A stretch of 64,000 bases of DNA from Marinifilum sp. D714 (GTDB taxonomy: Bacteria > Bacteroidota > Bacteroidia > Bacteroidales > Marinifilaceae): the NCBI RefSeq assembly GCF_030851345.1, contig NZ_JALPNU010000017.1:1-64000 (forward strand), read 5' to 3'. The notes beneath the pieces were generated by a model, which was not told where the DNA came from, made no database searches, and saw only the letters and a list, made by a program, of their open reading frames with translations. Every line of letters begins with the position of its first letter. Position 1 is the first letter of the stretch. Positions 8,464 through 18,443 of this stretch are shown piece by piece. The position numbers and the translations under genes are program-made.

Positions 8464-10185
8464 ATGAATGCGTTAGAACTTAGTGAACAAGAGATCATTA
8501 GAAGGAATTCCCTAAAGGAAATGCAGAATTTGGGTATCAATCCATTTCCTGCAGCACAATATCATGTAAATAATTATTCTACAGATATTCTGAAAGATTT
8601 CGATCCTGAAAAGAACAACCTACAAGAGGTTTGTATTGCAGGTAGAATAATGAGCAGAAGAATTATGGGTAAAGCTTCTTTTATTGAACTTCAGGATTCA
8701 AAAGGAAGAATTCAGGTATATATTGCCCGCGATTCTATTTGCCCTGAAGAGGATAGAACTCTTTACAATACAGTATTCAAAAAACTTTTGGATATTGGAG
8801 ATTTTATTGGAATTAAGGGATACGTATTTAAAACCAAGGTTGGTGAAACTTCTGTTCATGCAACCGAAATGACTGTTCTTTCAAAATCAGTTCGTCCACT
8901 TCCTATCGTGAAGGAAAAAGACGGAAAAGTATACGATGCTTTTAGTGATCCTGAAATGCGTTACCGTCAGCGTTACGTTGATTTGGTTGTAAATCCGGAT
9001 GTAAAAGATGTGTTCTTGAAAAGAACAAAAATCATTAACTCAATGCGCGAGTTGTTCAACAGCAAGGGATATCTTGAGGTTGAAACTCCAATTTTGCAAG
9101 CAATTCCAGGTGGTGCTTCGGCTCGTCCGTTTATCACTCATCACAATGCTTTAGATATTCCTTTGTACATGCGTATTGCAAACGAATTGTATCTAAAGAG
9201 ACTTATTGTTGGTGGATTTGATGGTGTTTATGAGTTCGCTAAAGATTTCCGTAATGAAGGTATGGACAGAACTCACAATCCTGAATTTACGGTAATGGAA
9301 ATCTATGTAGCTTATAAAGACTACAACTGGATGATGGATTTCACCGAAGAGATGATTGAAAAAGTTGCTTTGGATCTTCACGGTACAACTAAAGTACAAG
9401 TAGGAGACAAAGAGATTGATTTCAAGCGTCCATTCAAGCGCATTTCTATGATTGACTCTATTAAAGAGCATACTGGAATTGACATCAACGGGATGGATGA
9501 AGATCAACTTCGCGATGTTTGTAAGCAGTTAAACATTGAGGTTGACGAAACTTTTGGTAAAGGAAAATTAATTGATGAGATCTTTGGTGAGAAATGTGAA
9601 GGAAATTACATTCAGCCAACTTTCATTACTGATTACCCTATCGAAATGTCTCCTCTTTGTAAAAAGCATAGAGACAATCCTGAGTTAACCGAGCGTTTTG
9701 AGCTTATGGTGAATGGTAAGGAAGTTTGTAATGCTTACTCTGAGTTGAATGATCCTATTGATCAGTTGGAACGATTCCAGGAGCAAATGAAATTGAGCGA
9801 AAAAGGAGATGACGAAGCTATGTTTATTGATATGGACTTTGTTCGCTCTCTTGAATATGGTATGCCTCCTACATCTGGTATGGGTATTGGTATCGACCGT
9901 TTAACCATGTTGATGACCAACTCTCACTCTATTCAGGATGTACTATTCTTCCCTCAAATGAGACCAGAGAAGAAAGCTGCGGTTGATAGTGATGAAAAAT
10001 TTATTGAGCTAGGTATTGCTCCAGAGTGGATGCCTGTTATACGTAAAGCTGGATTCCAAACTGTAGAAGCTCTTAAAGAAGAAAAGGCTACCAAACTGCA
10101 CCAAGATATTTGTGGTTTGAACAAGAAACTAAAAATGGGTTTAAAAAATCCTAGCCAGGATGAAGTAAAAGCGTGGTTAGCTTAA
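8464..10185 (+). CDS. lysS: Lysyl-tRNA synthetase, class II
   Basis: A 573-residue class II synthetase charging tRNA-Lys. An N-terminal OB-fold anticodon-binding domain is followed by the catalytic core: motif 2 around [18 protein letters not shown] and motif 3 [12 protein letters not shown]. After the usual C-terminal end (LFFPQMRPE) there is an extra segment of about 70 residues with a helix-hairpin-helix look ([17 protein letters not shown] to the end). To my knowledge this extension is typical of Bacteroidetes LysRS. I chose the ATG at 8464; upstream frame-extending codons would precede the transcription start. A strong terminator follows. Confidence 0.96.
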   Translation: MNALELSEQEIIRRNSLKEMQNLGINPFPAAQYHVNNYSTDILKDFDPEKNNLQEVCIAGRIMSRRIMGKASFIELQDSKGRIQVYIARDSICPEEDRTLYNTVFKKLLDIGDFIGIKGYVFKTKVGETSVHATEMTVLSKSVRPLPIVKEKDGKVYDAFSDPEMRYRQRYVDLVVNPDVKDVFLKRTKIINSMRELFNSKGYLEVETPILQAIPGGASARPFITHHNALDIPLYMRIANELYLKRLIVGGFDGVYEFAKDFRNEGMDRTHNPEFTVMEIYVAYKDYNWMMDFTEEMIEKVALDLHGTTKVQVGDKEIDFKRPFKRISMIDSIKEHTGIDINGMDEDQLRDVCKQLNIEVDETFGKGKLIDEIFGEKCEGNYIQPTFITDYPIEMSPLCKKHRDNPELTERFELMVNGKEVCNAYSELNDPIDQLERFQEQMKLSEKGDDEAMFIDMDFVRSLEYGMPPTSGMGIGIDRLTMLMTNSHSIQDVLFFPQMRPEKKAAVDSDEKFIELGIAPEWMPVIRKAGFQTVEALKEEKATKLHQDICGLNKKLKMGLKNPSQDEVKAWLA

Positions 10186-10211
10186 ACTTATTTTATTAAG
10201 AATATTACATG

Positions 10212-10248
10212 ATCGGAGGTTGGGAATTTTTCCCTTCCTCCGATATTT
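10212..10248 (+). terminator. Terminator of lysS
   Basis: ATCGGAGG (10212-10219) pairs with CCTCCGAT (10237-10244), and inside it GGGAA pairs with TTCCC across a TT/TT internal loop. Very stable hairpin 27 bases after the stop. Confidence 0.8.
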
Positions 10249-10313
10249 ATTAAATTAGAGATCTGTTACTTACAAAAACAACTCTCTATTTTAAAAAGAC
10301 TTAGCAATAATAT

Positions 10314-11309
10314 ATGAACGAATCGTCGAGAATTGCCATTATTGGAGGTGGTAGTTGGGCTACAGCAATCGCAAAAATACTTCGCGAAAATGACTTGAAG
10401 CTTAACTGGTACATGCGTAACCTTGATACCATCAATCAATTTAAACAACTTAGTCACAACCCAAGATATCTTACCGGAGTTGAATTCGATCTCAATCAAA
10501 TTGAATTCTACAACAATCTGGATGAAGCAGTTCTAAATTCGGAAGTGATCATATTTGCGGTTCCGTCGGCATTCTTAAAAGATGCTTTAAAAAGATTAAC
10601 GGTTAGTTTAGAAGATAAGGTTATTGTTTCGGCGATTAAAGGTATTGTTCCTGATGAAAATATGATTATTGGTACATTCTTCAATGAACATTACAATGTA
10701 CCTCTAGATAACATTGGTGTTATCTCAGGACCTTGTCATGCCGAAGAGGTGGCTATGGAACGCTTATCGTATCTAACCATCGCATGTCAGGATACTAAAA
10801 AGGCCAGATCACTAGCACTTAATCTGGAATGTCCTTACATCAAAACTACCATTTCGGATGACATTTATGGTACTGAGTATGCTGCTGTACTCAAAAATGT
10901 ATTTGCAATTGCGGCAGGAATCTGTCATGGTCTTCGCTACGGCGATAACTTTCAGGCAGTATTGATTTCGAATGCGATTCAAGAAATTAAACGCTTTGTT
11001 GATACAGTACACCCAATTTCTCGCGACATTAAGAGTTCTGCATATCTGGGCGATTTATTGGTAACATGTTATTCACAGTTTAGCCGTAACCGTACCTTTG
11101 GTACCATGATTGGCAAAGGGTATACGGTAAAATCGGCACAGCTTGAAATGCACATGATTGCGGAAGGCTATTATGCAGTAAAATGTATCAAAGAAATTAA
11201 CGATCACTACAACGTAAATATGCCAATTACCATGGCTGTTTACAATATTTTATACGAACGTATTTCTCCTACTATAGAAGTGAAATTATTAACAGAGGAT
11301 TTACGTTAG
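10314..11309 (+). CDS. gpsA: Glycerol-3-phosphate dehydrogenase [NAD(P)+]
   Basis: The enzyme (331 residues) reduces dihydroxyacetone phosphate to sn-glycerol 3-phosphate for phospholipid synthesis. The Rossmann motif GGGSWATA is at 11-18, followed by SGPCHAEEVA, the catalytic-lysine region YAAVLKNVFAIAAGI and the substrate-binding stretch GDLLVTCYSQFSRNRTFG. Length is normal for the family. It lies between lysS and pgi and is separated from both by its own signals. Confidence 0.95.
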   Translation: MNESSRIAIIGGGSWATAIAKILRENDLKLNWYMRNLDTINQFKQLSHNPRYLTGVEFDLNQIEFYNNLDEAVLNSEVIIFAVPSAFLKDALKRLTVSLEDKVIVSAIKGIVPDENMIIGTFFNEHYNVPLDNIGVISGPCHAEEVAMERLSYLTIACQDTKKARSLALNLECPYIKTTISDDIYGTEYAAVLKNVFAIAAGICHGLRYGDNFQAVLISNAIQEIKRFVDTVHPISRDIKSSAYLGDLLVTCYSQFSRNRTFGTMIGKGYTVKSAQLEMHMIAEGYYAVKCIKEINDHYNVNMPITMAVYNILYERISPTIEVKLLTEDLR

Positions 11310-11325
11310 ACTTGGATTTTAGCTG

Positions 11326-11333
11326 TATTTTTG
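11326..11333 (+). promoter_or_regulatory. Candidate promoter of pgi
   Basis: TATTTTTG is an exact TAnnTTTG match 16 bases after gpsA. The pgi start lies about 110 bases downstream of the predicted transcription start. Confidence 0.5.
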
Positions 11334-11452
11334 CAGCAGATATACGTAAGAATTAACTTTTTAAATACAATTTTTACATTCTACATCTATCAAACTATTT
11401 GGAGGGGTATCGGTTCGGATAGAAGTAAAATGTAAGGCTTAATTTCTACACA

Positions 11453-12793
11453 ATGGAACACATTAAATTGAGTATTGACAAATCTCTTGACTTTGTTAGT
11501 AAGGAAGAGATTTTTAAGTTTGAACAAAGCAGTAAGAAACACCTTATTTCCCTTCACGATGGAACCGGAAAAGGAAATGATTTTGTTGGCTGGGTTGATT
11601 TGCCTTCAAGAATTACTGAAGCAGAATTAAATGACATTGAAGCTACTGCAAAATCATTAAAAGATAAAGTTGAAGTCTTGGTAGTTGTGGGTATTGGTGG
11701 TTCATATCTTGGTGCAAAAGCTGTTAATGATGCACTTGCTCACAGTTTTGATCACCTAAATTCCGGCGACGAAAATCCTTTGGTACTTTACGCTGGTCAG
11801 AACATTAGTGAAGATTACCTATACGAATTAACTGATATTTTGAAAAGTATCGAATTTGGTATTTGTGTTATTTCAAAATCAGGAACTACAACTGAACCTG
11901 CTATCGCTTTCCGTTTATTGAAAGAAATGTTGGAAGAGCAAGTTGGTAAAGAAGAAGCTCGTGAAAGAATCGTTGCCATTACCGATGAATCGAAAGGTGC
12001 CTTAAGAACTCTTGCCGATCAGGAAGGTTATAAAACTTTTGTAATTCCAGATAATGTTGGTGGACGTTACTCAGTATTAACTCCTGTTGGATTATTACCA
12101 ATTGCAGTTGCTGGTCACGATATTAAAGCTTTAGTAGCAGGTGCTAAATCTATGCAAGATTACTCTGTTGCTGCTGCTTTTGAAGAAAATCCAGCATTAC
12201 TTTATGCTGCTACCAGAAATGCTTTATACCAAAAAGGAAAAGGCATCGAAATTCTTGCCAATTACAATCCTAAGCTTCATAATGTTGCTGAATGGTGGAA
12301 ACAACTTTATGGCGAAAGTGAAGGAAAAGAAAACAAAGGTATTTTTCCTGCAAGCGTTGACTTCACTAGCGATCTTCACTCAATGGGACAGTATATTCAG
12401 GAAGGACAGAGAAATATTTTCGAAACTGTAATTTCTGTTGCCAAGCCAAATCACACTGTATATATTCCTGAAGATAAAGACAACTTGGACAAGTTAAATT
12501 ATCTTGCTGGAAAACGTGTTGATGAAGTAAATAAAATGGCTGAGTTGGGAACTCAATTGGCACACGTTGATGGAGGCGTTCCTAACCTTAAAATTGAAAT
12601 GCCTCAACTAAATGAATTCTATTTGGGTGAGTTGCTTTATTTCTTCGAAATTGCTTGTGGCGTTAGCGGTTACATCTTGGATGTAAATCCATTCGATCAA
12701 CCAGGTGTTGAAGCATACAAGAGTAATATGTTTGCATTACTTGAAAAACCAGGTTTTGAAGAAGAATCTGCAAAAATCAAAGAAAGATTATAA
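11453..12793 (+). CDS. pgi: Glucose-6-phosphate isomerase
   Basis: This 446-residue enzyme interconverts glucose 6-phosphate and fructose 6-phosphate. It is the short bacterial form (Bacillus-like) rather than the ~550-residue enterobacterial form. SIS-fold motifs are clear: [15 protein letters not shown], the phosphate-binding [13 protein letters not shown], and [17 protein letters not shown], which is the first PROSITE signature of the family. The end of the leader has no clear Shine-Dalgarno sequence. Confidence 0.96.
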   Translation: MEHIKLSIDKSLDFVSKEEIFKFEQSSKKHLISLHDGTGKGNDFVGWVDLPSRITEAELNDIEATAKSLKDKVEVLVVVGIGGSYLGAKAVNDALAHSFDHLNSGDENPLVLYAGQNISEDYLYELTDILKSIEFGICVISKSGTTTEPAIAFRLLKEMLEEQVGKEEARERIVAITDESKGALRTLADQEGYKTFVIPDNVGGRYSVLTPVGLLPIAVAGHDIKALVAGAKSMQDYSVAAAFEENPALLYAATRNALYQKGKGIEILANYNPKLHNVAEWWKQLYGESEGKENKGIFPASVDFTSDLHSMGQYIQEGQRNIFETVISVAKPNHTVYIPEDKDNLDKLNYLAGKRVDEVNKMAELGTQLAHVDGGVPNLKIEMPQLNEFYLGELLYFFEIACGVSGYILDVNPFDQPGVEAYKSNMFALLEKPGFEEESAKIKERL

Positions 12794-12812
12794 GATCTAG
12801 CTTGATGATATT

Positions 12813-12844
12813 AAAAAAGACCAGATTAATTCTGGTCTTTTTTT
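12813..12844. terminator. Bidirectional terminator between pgi and the convergent small membrane-protein gene
   Basis: AGACCAGA (12818-12825) and TCTGGTCT (12831-12838) form a perfect stem, flanked by A6 on the left and T7 on the right. The stop codon of the minus-strand gene (12828-12826) and its last codons lie within this hairpin, so terminator and coding sequence share bases. Confidence 0.88.
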
Positions 12845-13128
12845 GTATCGTAAATTTTCACATCTTCTTTTACCCTTTTGCGGTCAAAATGGATCCTTGC
12901 CTTTTTACCAGTAAACTGTCCCAGAAAAAATGCACTCACCATTATTGGATAGGTGTACAACTCAAATCCTAATCCAAACATGTGACGAAACAAAACAACA
13001 AAGGGAATTGGAGCATGAATGGCAATAAACCACATTACCGAAAACTTTTTAAATCCCTGACGAACATAGCCAAATGGCAAATTGAGTATGTAGGTTGCTA
13101 CTGCTGCCAATATCAAATTTAGTTCCAT
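12826..13128 (-). CDS. Small integral membrane protein of unknown function
   Basis: 100 residues from the ATG at 13128; the frame also opens further upstream, but the added residues are not membrane-like. Three hydrophobic segments can be seen (about residues 2-20, 30-50 and 60-78), followed by a basic cytoplasmic tail (KKARIHFDRKRVKED). The segment composition suggests a housekeeping membrane protein; I cannot name a family. It converges on pgi and is divergent from the DMT exporter gene. Confidence 0.65.
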   Translation of the reverse strand: MELNLILAAVATYILNLPFGYVRQGFKKFSVMWFIAIHAPIPFVVLFRHMFGLGFELYTYPIMVSAFFLGQFTGKKARIHFDRKRVKEDVKIYDTKKDQN

Positions 13129-13194
13129 ACAAACGAATATATCAATAATTATTGGCAAAGTACAAGCTACTTAAATAAATCATCAAATTTTAGA

Positions 13195-13202
13195 TACATT
13201 TG
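13195..13202 (+). promoter_or_regulatory. Candidate promoter of the DMT transporter gene at 13223
   Basis: TACATTTG matches TAnnTTTG exactly and sits 20 bases before the ATG at 13223. No -33 TTTG at the usual spacing. Confidence 0.5.
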
Positions 13203-13222
13203 TTGCCGTTATTCAAATCACC

Positions 13223-14125
13223 ATGAATTGTAAATCTAAAATCAAAGGTATAGCTCTTGCACTAGCTGCAACACTTAGCTTTTCAAATGTTTATCTGTTT
13301 AGTAAAATGGCCATGAAAGATGTCGATTTGGCTTCTTTTGGAATACTATGGTTTGGTTTAGCTTTGATTTACAATTTGCTTTACAATCGATTTTTCACGC
13401 AAAGACAGAGCCTAAGTAGTTTAACGAAAAAATCAAAAAAAAATCTTCTCCTAATTGGCTTATCAGAATTCATCTCAATAACCGCATTTTTTCTATCGAT
13501 CAAGCTTACCAAGAATCCAGCTGTTGTATCTTTTCTTGCCAACACCAGTCCAATTTTTGTAATTCTTATTGGCTTTATATTCTATCAAATCAGATATGGA
13601 TTTACTTCCATTCTTGGGGTAATTATTACATTATCTGGTGTTTTTCTGATGAATACCAACAACTCCGATTTTGAATGGCAAACTTTATTAACACCAGCCA
13701 GTATGAGTGCATTGGTGTTTGCCCTATTTTATGGCGTAAGCCTTGTGCTTGCCAGATCTGAAATCAAAAATATTCCAACTACAATGATAACTGTTTGCAG
13801 AAACTTATTTCTGTTTGTTGGATTCTCAATTTACCTGATTGCAAAGGGAGAATTACCAACTTATAGCATTCAGTCTGTTTTCTATATCACAACAGGATCA
13901 CTTTTAGGACCCTTTTTAGGGATACTCCTAACATTTATATCTCTAAAATATGTAGATGCATCCATAACAACTTTAATAGGCACATCGAGAAGTATTTTTA
14001 TTGTTGCCGGTGCCTTTCTTTTAATGGGAATACTTCCCAACGTGAATCAGCTGTTAGGTGGTTGCTTAACCATCTTGGGAATTTTAACCATTACCATGGC
14101 CGATATCATTTCTAAAAAGAAATAA
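13223..14125 (+). CDS. DMT-superfamily transporter (EamA domain)
   Basis: A 300-residue protein with ten predicted membrane helices arranged as two EamA repeats, each starting with a helix of the type seen at residues 7-25 (ALAATLSFSNVYLFSK). Members export metabolites or amino acids, but the substrate cannot be read from sequence. The stop codon ends at 14125 and the stop of the convergent histidine kinase begins at 14126, so there is no spacer and no room for a terminator outside coding sequence. Confidence 0.85.
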   Translation: MNCKSKIKGIALALAATLSFSNVYLFSKMAMKDVDLASFGILWFGLALIYNLLYNRFFTQRQSLSSLTKKSKKNLLLIGLSEFISITAFFLSIKLTKNPAVVSFLANTSPIFVILIGFIFYQIRYGFTSILGVIITLSGVFLMNTNNSDFEWQTLLTPASMSALVFALFYGVSLVLARSEIKNIPTTMITVCRNLFLFVGFSIYLIAKGELPTYSIQSVFYITTGSLLGPFLGILLTFISLKYVDASITTLIGTSRSIFIVAGAFLLMGILPNVNQLLGGCLTILGILTITMADIISKKK

Positions 14126-16630
14126 TTAAGCTAATGCTTTGCGCACTTGTGTAAACAACTCCTCCTTGCTAAAAGGCTTTGTCAGGTACCCATCACAACC
14201 CGCACTCATACATTTTTCTTCTTCCTCTTTTAAAACATAAGTACTTTGAGCAATTACTTTAATTGATATTTCTGATTTTTTTATTTCATCCAAACATGCC
14301 ATACTATCTCTGCCCGGAATATCTAAATCCATAATTAATAAATCGGGAGATAATTGTCTCAGCTTATCAAGCATTTCAGTACTATTTTCAGCAAATATTA
14401 CCTCTACATCCTGGTCATCAAATAATTTCTTAACATACAGAAACGAGTTGTAGTCATTCTCAGCAACCAGTACTTTTTTGGACCCTATCGTCTCTTTAAC
14501 ATTATCTAAATCATTATTTCTATTTGGAAACTTCGATTTATCAACAGGAATCGTAAAATAAAATGTACTACCTACTCCTACTTCTGATTCAAATCGTATT
14601 GTTCCTCCAAGCAGTTCTACCAAGCCCTTACAGATGCTAAGGCCTAAACCTGTCCCATCAATAAAGTGTTCCTCATCCCCCTGTCTAAATCTTTCAAATA
14701 TTACTTCATGTCTATCCTTGGGAATACCTATGCCATTATCCTTTACATATATCTCTACAAATACTTGATTATTTGATTCAATAACAGTACCACCAAGTTC
14801 CACTCTTCCCGAATCAGAAAATTTAATGGAATTTTCAATCAAATTGTCCAAAACTTGTTGAACTCTTGTATAATCAGAATGCAACACTAATCCTTCTAGC
14901 TCGGGATTTAACTTGATAGCTAATTCCAAATTAGGCTTACTTTTAATCAGATCACGATTCTTATGAATCTCTAAACTTTCCTTCAGCAATGAGAACAAAT
15001 AAAAGTCAGATTTTTTGAGGGTAATTTGACTCATTTCTAATTTGGAAAGATCAACAATATCATCAATAATCTGTACCAAACGATTACCCGATTGTTGAAT
15101 GATATTGACATATTGCATACGTTCTACTTCTTCAATTTCCGAATCAATTAAAAGTTCTGAAAATCCCATAATGGCATTCATAGGAGTACGAATTTCATGA
15201 CTCATATTGGCCAAGAATATCGATTTCAACTTATCTGATTCTTCCGCTTTTTCCTTGGCTTTTCTAAGTTCTTCTTCGGTCTTTTTAATTTCAGATATAT
15301 CTCTTGAAACCCCCAAAACCCCCGTGATATTTCCATTAGAATCGTACATTGGAGTTTTTATTGTCTCAGTTAGAATTTTATTATCTTCCTTAACCGATCT
15401 GACCCAATTTACAAATCTAATAGTATCACCAGATTTTATTACTTCCAAATCTTTCTTAAAATAAAAATCAGCTATCTCAGCGTTTTTAAATATCACAAAA
15501 TCAGACTTACCTATTAGTTCTTCTTCCTTAACTCCGAGGAACTCTGCAAAATTATTATTACAAGCCAAATATTTTCCATCTTTACTCTTCAACCAAATCA
15601 TTTCTGGAACCGTTTGTAAAATTGTTTCCAACCTAGCTCTTTCATTATCTATTTGTTGTAAAGCGTTTTTTCTTGAACTGATATCTCTTAAAATAGACCA
15701 ATAACCTACAATTTCTTCTTGTTCATCTTTCATTAAATGAACCCTTAATTCAACAGGCACAATAGTTCCGTCTTCCTTTATACACTCCTTCTCATAAACT
15801 TGAGAACTACCATTTAGTAAAACCTCATTCTTTATTATTTTTTCATCTATGTGAATCCACTTTTCAGGAGTAATATTTTTAAAATTTGTTGCTAACAAAT
15901 CTTTTTCTGAATATCCTAATACATCTTGCAGGGCTTTGTTGCATTCAAGTATATTATATTCTGTATCCATCACAAAATAAGCATCAGACATACTTCCATA
16001 TAACCTTGAATATTTTTCTTCGGTTGAAGATAAAGTTGTTCTATTCTTCACATTTTGCATTTGGCGCTGCATAAACAAGCCCAACAACATATTTACAACC
16101 GGATAAATTGTTAGAAGTGGCAGAACAAGATATGATAGCGTGGAATAGATTTTTTCAGAAGGAAGAAGTAAAGTACAAAACAACATTGCAATATGCACAA
16201 CAAAACCCATTAACAATAGCTCTATCCATTTTAGTTGATTACCTACTCGTGTTAATAGTTCTCTCCATATAATTCCTATCGTTCCTGAACTAATTATTAC
16301 AGCTATCCCCATTGCTATGCCATCTCCCCCCATAAAGAACCTATACATGCTAGTAATAAGCACTGTTATAGCTGTTGGTATCACACCAAAAAACAATCCT
16401 GATACTGACAGAATGATAGATCTGGTATCAAATACAATTCCAGAAGATGCCCTCCATGATGTCATCATTAGAATGATACCAATGGCTCCAATAATTCCAC
16501 CGAAAAGCACTTGACGATAAAGGGGATTTAATTTGGTCTTATTATTCACCCACATATACTCACAAAAAATACTAAAGCTTAATAATATAGCTGCATTTTG
16601 TATGAGTCCAAGAAGAATAGAGTCGTTCAT
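14126..16630 (-). CDS. Hybrid sensor histidine kinase/response regulator with a 5TM-LYT-like sensor
   Basis: An 834-residue inner-membrane signalling protein. Residues 1-190 carry about six membrane helices with the 5TMR-LYT (LytS-type) look (GIVFDTRSIILSVSGLFFG). Two PAS domains follow (about 205-320 and 335-450), then a coiled linker and HisKA with the phospho-acceptor His478 in MSHEIRTPMNA. The HATPase has its N box (NLIENSIKF), G1 (DNGIGIP) and G2 (GTGLGLSI). A receiver domain (about 718-832) has acceptor Asp768 in LLIMDLDIPG and Lys in LTKPFS. There is no adjacent response regulator or output gene, so its target is unknown. The gene abuts the convergent DMT gene with zero spacing. Confidence 0.92.
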   Translation of the reverse strand: MNDSILLGLIQNAAILLSFSIFCEYMWVNNKTKLNPLYRQVLFGGIIGAIGIILMMTSWRASSGIVFDTRSIILSVSGLFFGVIPTAITVLITSMYRFFMGGDGIAMGIAVIISSGTIGIIWRELLTRVGNQLKWIELLLMGFVVHIAMLFCTLLLPSEKIYSTLSYLVLPLLTIYPVVNMLLGLFMQRQMQNVKNRTTLSSTEEKYSRLYGSMSDAYFVMDTEYNILECNKALQDVLGYSEKDLLATNFKNITPEKWIHIDEKIIKNEVLLNGSSQVYEKECIKEDGTIVPVELRVHLMKDEQEEIVGYWSILRDISSRKNALQQIDNERARLETILQTVPEMIWLKSKDGKYLACNNNFAEFLGVKEEELIGKSDFVIFKNAEIADFYFKKDLEVIKSGDTIRFVNWVRSVKEDNKILTETIKTPMYDSNGNITGVLGVSRDISEIKKTEEELRKAKEKAEESDKLKSIFLANMSHEIRTPMNAIMGFSELLIDSEIEEVERMQYVNIIQQSGNRLVQIIDDIVDLSKLEMSQITLKKSDFYLFSLLKESLEIHKNRDLIKSKPNLELAIKLNPELEGLVLHSDYTRVQQVLDNLIENSIKFSDSGRVELGGTVIESNNQVFVEIYVKDNGIGIPKDRHEVIFERFRQGDEEHFIDGTGLGLSICKGLVELLGGTIRFESEVGVGSTFYFTIPVDKSKFPNRNNDLDNVKETIGSKKVLVAENDYNSFLYVKKLFDDQDVEVIFAENSTEMLDKLRQLSPDLLIMDLDIPGRDSMACLDEIKKSEISIKVIAQSTYVLKEEEEKCMSAGCDGYLTKPFSKEELFTQVRKALA

Positions 16631-16793
16631 ACGTAAGATCTCAAATAGTAGTTTTTTTAGTAATAATTTTTATTGCCTGTACTTTAGGACAGCAATAGCT
16701 CTTATACTACCATTTCTTTAAAAAGGTTATCCTTAACAAGACTATTCTATAAAATATTGTATTAACGATATAAGTCAATATTTAAACAAAACA

Positions 16794-16820
16794 AGAGGAA
16801 CAGATAAAATCTGTTCCTCT
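16794..16820 (-). terminator. Terminator of the cDPG-synthetase-like gene
   Basis: Perfect 11-bp inverted repeat (AGAGGAACAGA / TCTGTTCCTCT, 5-base loop) 27 bases beyond the stop. On the minus strand it is followed by a T-rich tract. Confidence 0.85.
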
Positions 16821-16846
16821 ATCATCACCTTTAATCAATTATATAA

Positions 16847-18202
16847 TCACTCAACAGTTGCTTGAATTAAATTATGATCTTTTACAAACTGGTTAATAAT
16901 ATGCGACATTTTTGGATAACCAATTTCTTCTAAATCATAGTAAACACGAGTATTTGGTTTTTTGATATTAATGATTCGATTTAAATCTATTGGTGTTCCA
17001 ATAATAACTGTGTCACAATCACTAGCATTAATCGTAGCTTCAAGATCCTTTAATTGCTGATCAGAATATCCCATGGCTGGTAAGATATTTCCTATTTCAG
17101 GATAGATTTCGTAAGTCTCTTTTAATTTACCTACAAGATATGGGCGAGCATCAATTTCCTCTGCTGCCCCAAACTTACGCGCTGCAATTGTACCAGCACC
17201 AATCTTCATTTCTCCATGAGTTAAAGTTGGTCCATCCTCTACAATTAAGACACGCTTACCACGAATCATTTCAGGATCATCAACACTTATAGGAGATGCT
17301 CCATCAATAACCTGTGCTTTAGGATTTGCATAAGCAATACTTTCTCGAACTTCCTGAATTCCTTCAGGGGCAGCCGAATCCATCTTATTTATTACCACTA
17401 CATCTGCCATTCTTAAATTAACCTCTCCAGGATAATAACTTAATTCGGCTCCTGGGCGATGTGGATCAGCAACTGTAATCGTCATATCTGGCTTGTAGAA
17501 TGCGAAATCATTATTTCCACCATCCCAAAGAATTACATCACATCCGTCAGGATCTTCTTCGGCAGCGCGTACAATTGCTTCATAATCTACACCTGCGTAA
17601 ATTACATTCCCTCTTGTTACATGTGGCTCATATTCTTCCATTTCCTCAACAGTACACTTGTGTTTTTTCAAGTCTTCAACTGTTGCAAAACGTTGTACTT
17701 TTTGAGCTACTAAATCGCCATAAGGCATTGGGTGACGAATGGCTATTACTTTTAATCCTTTTGCCATTAATTCTTCAATAACTTTACGTGATGTTTGAGA
17801 TTTACCGCAACCTGTACGAGTTGCAACAACCGCAATAACCGGCTTATGACTTTTAATCATTGTATCTCCAGGACCTAATAATTTAAAATTCGATCCTGCT
17901 GCATTAACAATTGCACTTACGTTCATTACAGTCTTATACGATACATCCGAATAAGAGAAAACGCAGTCATCAATACAATGTTCCTTTATTAATTTAGGCA
18001 GATCTTCTTCTGCATAAATAGGAATTCCATCTGGATACAAAGAACCCGCCAACTCCGCAGGATATTTTCTACCATCAATGTCTGGAATTTGAGCTGCTGT
18101 AAAAGCAACAACATTGTACTCTGAATTGTCTCTGAAATAGGTGTTGAAGTTGTGAAAATCACGACCCGCAGCACCAACAATAATGACATTTTTTTTAGCC
18201 AT
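16847..18202 (-). CDS. Homologue of cyclic 2,3-diphosphoglycerate synthetase (P-loop GTPase-like protein)
   Basis: A 451-residue protein. It has an N-terminal Rossmann-like segment (KKNVIIVGAAGRDFHNF), then a P-loop at about 124-138 (TRTGCGKSQTS). Further on are WDGGNNDFAFY and VVINKMD, a G4-like guanine-specificity motif. This arrangement matches the family of archaeal cyclic 2,3-diphosphoglycerate synthetase, which makes a phosphate-rich thermolyte in methanogens. Bacterial members are usually annotated only as GTPases and their reaction is, to my knowledge, not settled. A good Shine-Dalgarno (AAGGAG, seven bases from ATG) is present, unusual in this window. The gene is monocistronic. Confidence 0.8.
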   Translation of the reverse strand: MAKKNVIIVGAAGRDFHNFNTYFRDNSEYNVVAFTAAQIPDIDGRKYPAELAGSLYPDGIPIYAEEDLPKLIKEHCIDDCVFSYSDVSYKTVMNVSAIVNAAGSNFKLLGPGDTMIKSHKPVIAVVATRTGCGKSQTSRKVIEELMAKGLKVIAIRHPMPYGDLVAQKVQRFATVEDLKKHKCTVEEMEEYEPHVTRGNVIYAGVDYEAIVRAAEEDPDGCDVILWDGGNNDFAFYKPDMTITVADPHRPGAELSYYPGEVNLRMADVVVINKMDSAAPEGIQEVRESIAYANPKAQVIDGASPISVDDPEMIRGKRVLIVEDGPTLTHGEMKIGAGTIAARKFGAAEEIDARPYLVGKLKETYEIYPEIGNILPAMGYSDQQLKDLEATINASDCDTVIIGTPIDLNRIINIKKPNTRVYYDLEEIGYPKMSHIINQFVKDHNLIQATVE

Positions 18203-18310
18203 AATTTCTCCTTCTTTATTTAAAATTTCACATTTAGTTTATGAGTTTATAAAATTATCACTTTAAAGGAATTATGCTAATTTTATCGAGTTTTAATCAC
18301 TAATTTACTG

Positions 18311-18326
18311 CGTGTTGCTTAACACG
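18311..18326. promoter_or_regulatory. 16-bp perfect palindrome between divergent genes
   Basis: CGTGTT-GCTT-AACACG lies about 110 bases from each of the divergent genes (cDPG-synthetase-like and acpH-like). It could be an operator for a dimeric regulator or simply a small hairpin; nothing else supports a choice. Confidence 0.35.
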
Positions 18327-18431
18327 GTACAAAAACTTGACATTGGCAAAAAATAAACGTATCTTCTATGGTTAACCATTTATTCAAACAATCAAAACAC
18401 AAGCTATCCACTCATCTAAATTGCTTTTTTG

Positions 18432-18439
18432 TATTTTTG
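18432..18439 (+). promoter_or_regulatory. Candidate promoter of the acpH-like gene, close enough to give a leaderless mRNA
   Basis: TATTTTTG is an exact TAnnTTTG match ending four bases before the ATG at 18444. With the usual spacing the transcript would start at or within a base or two of the start codon. Confidence 0.45.
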
Positions 18440-18443
18440 TTTC

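Noticed and set aside
12141-12431. 96-codon ORF inside pgi
   Set aside because: Alternative-frame shadow of pgi, which has clear motifs over this region.
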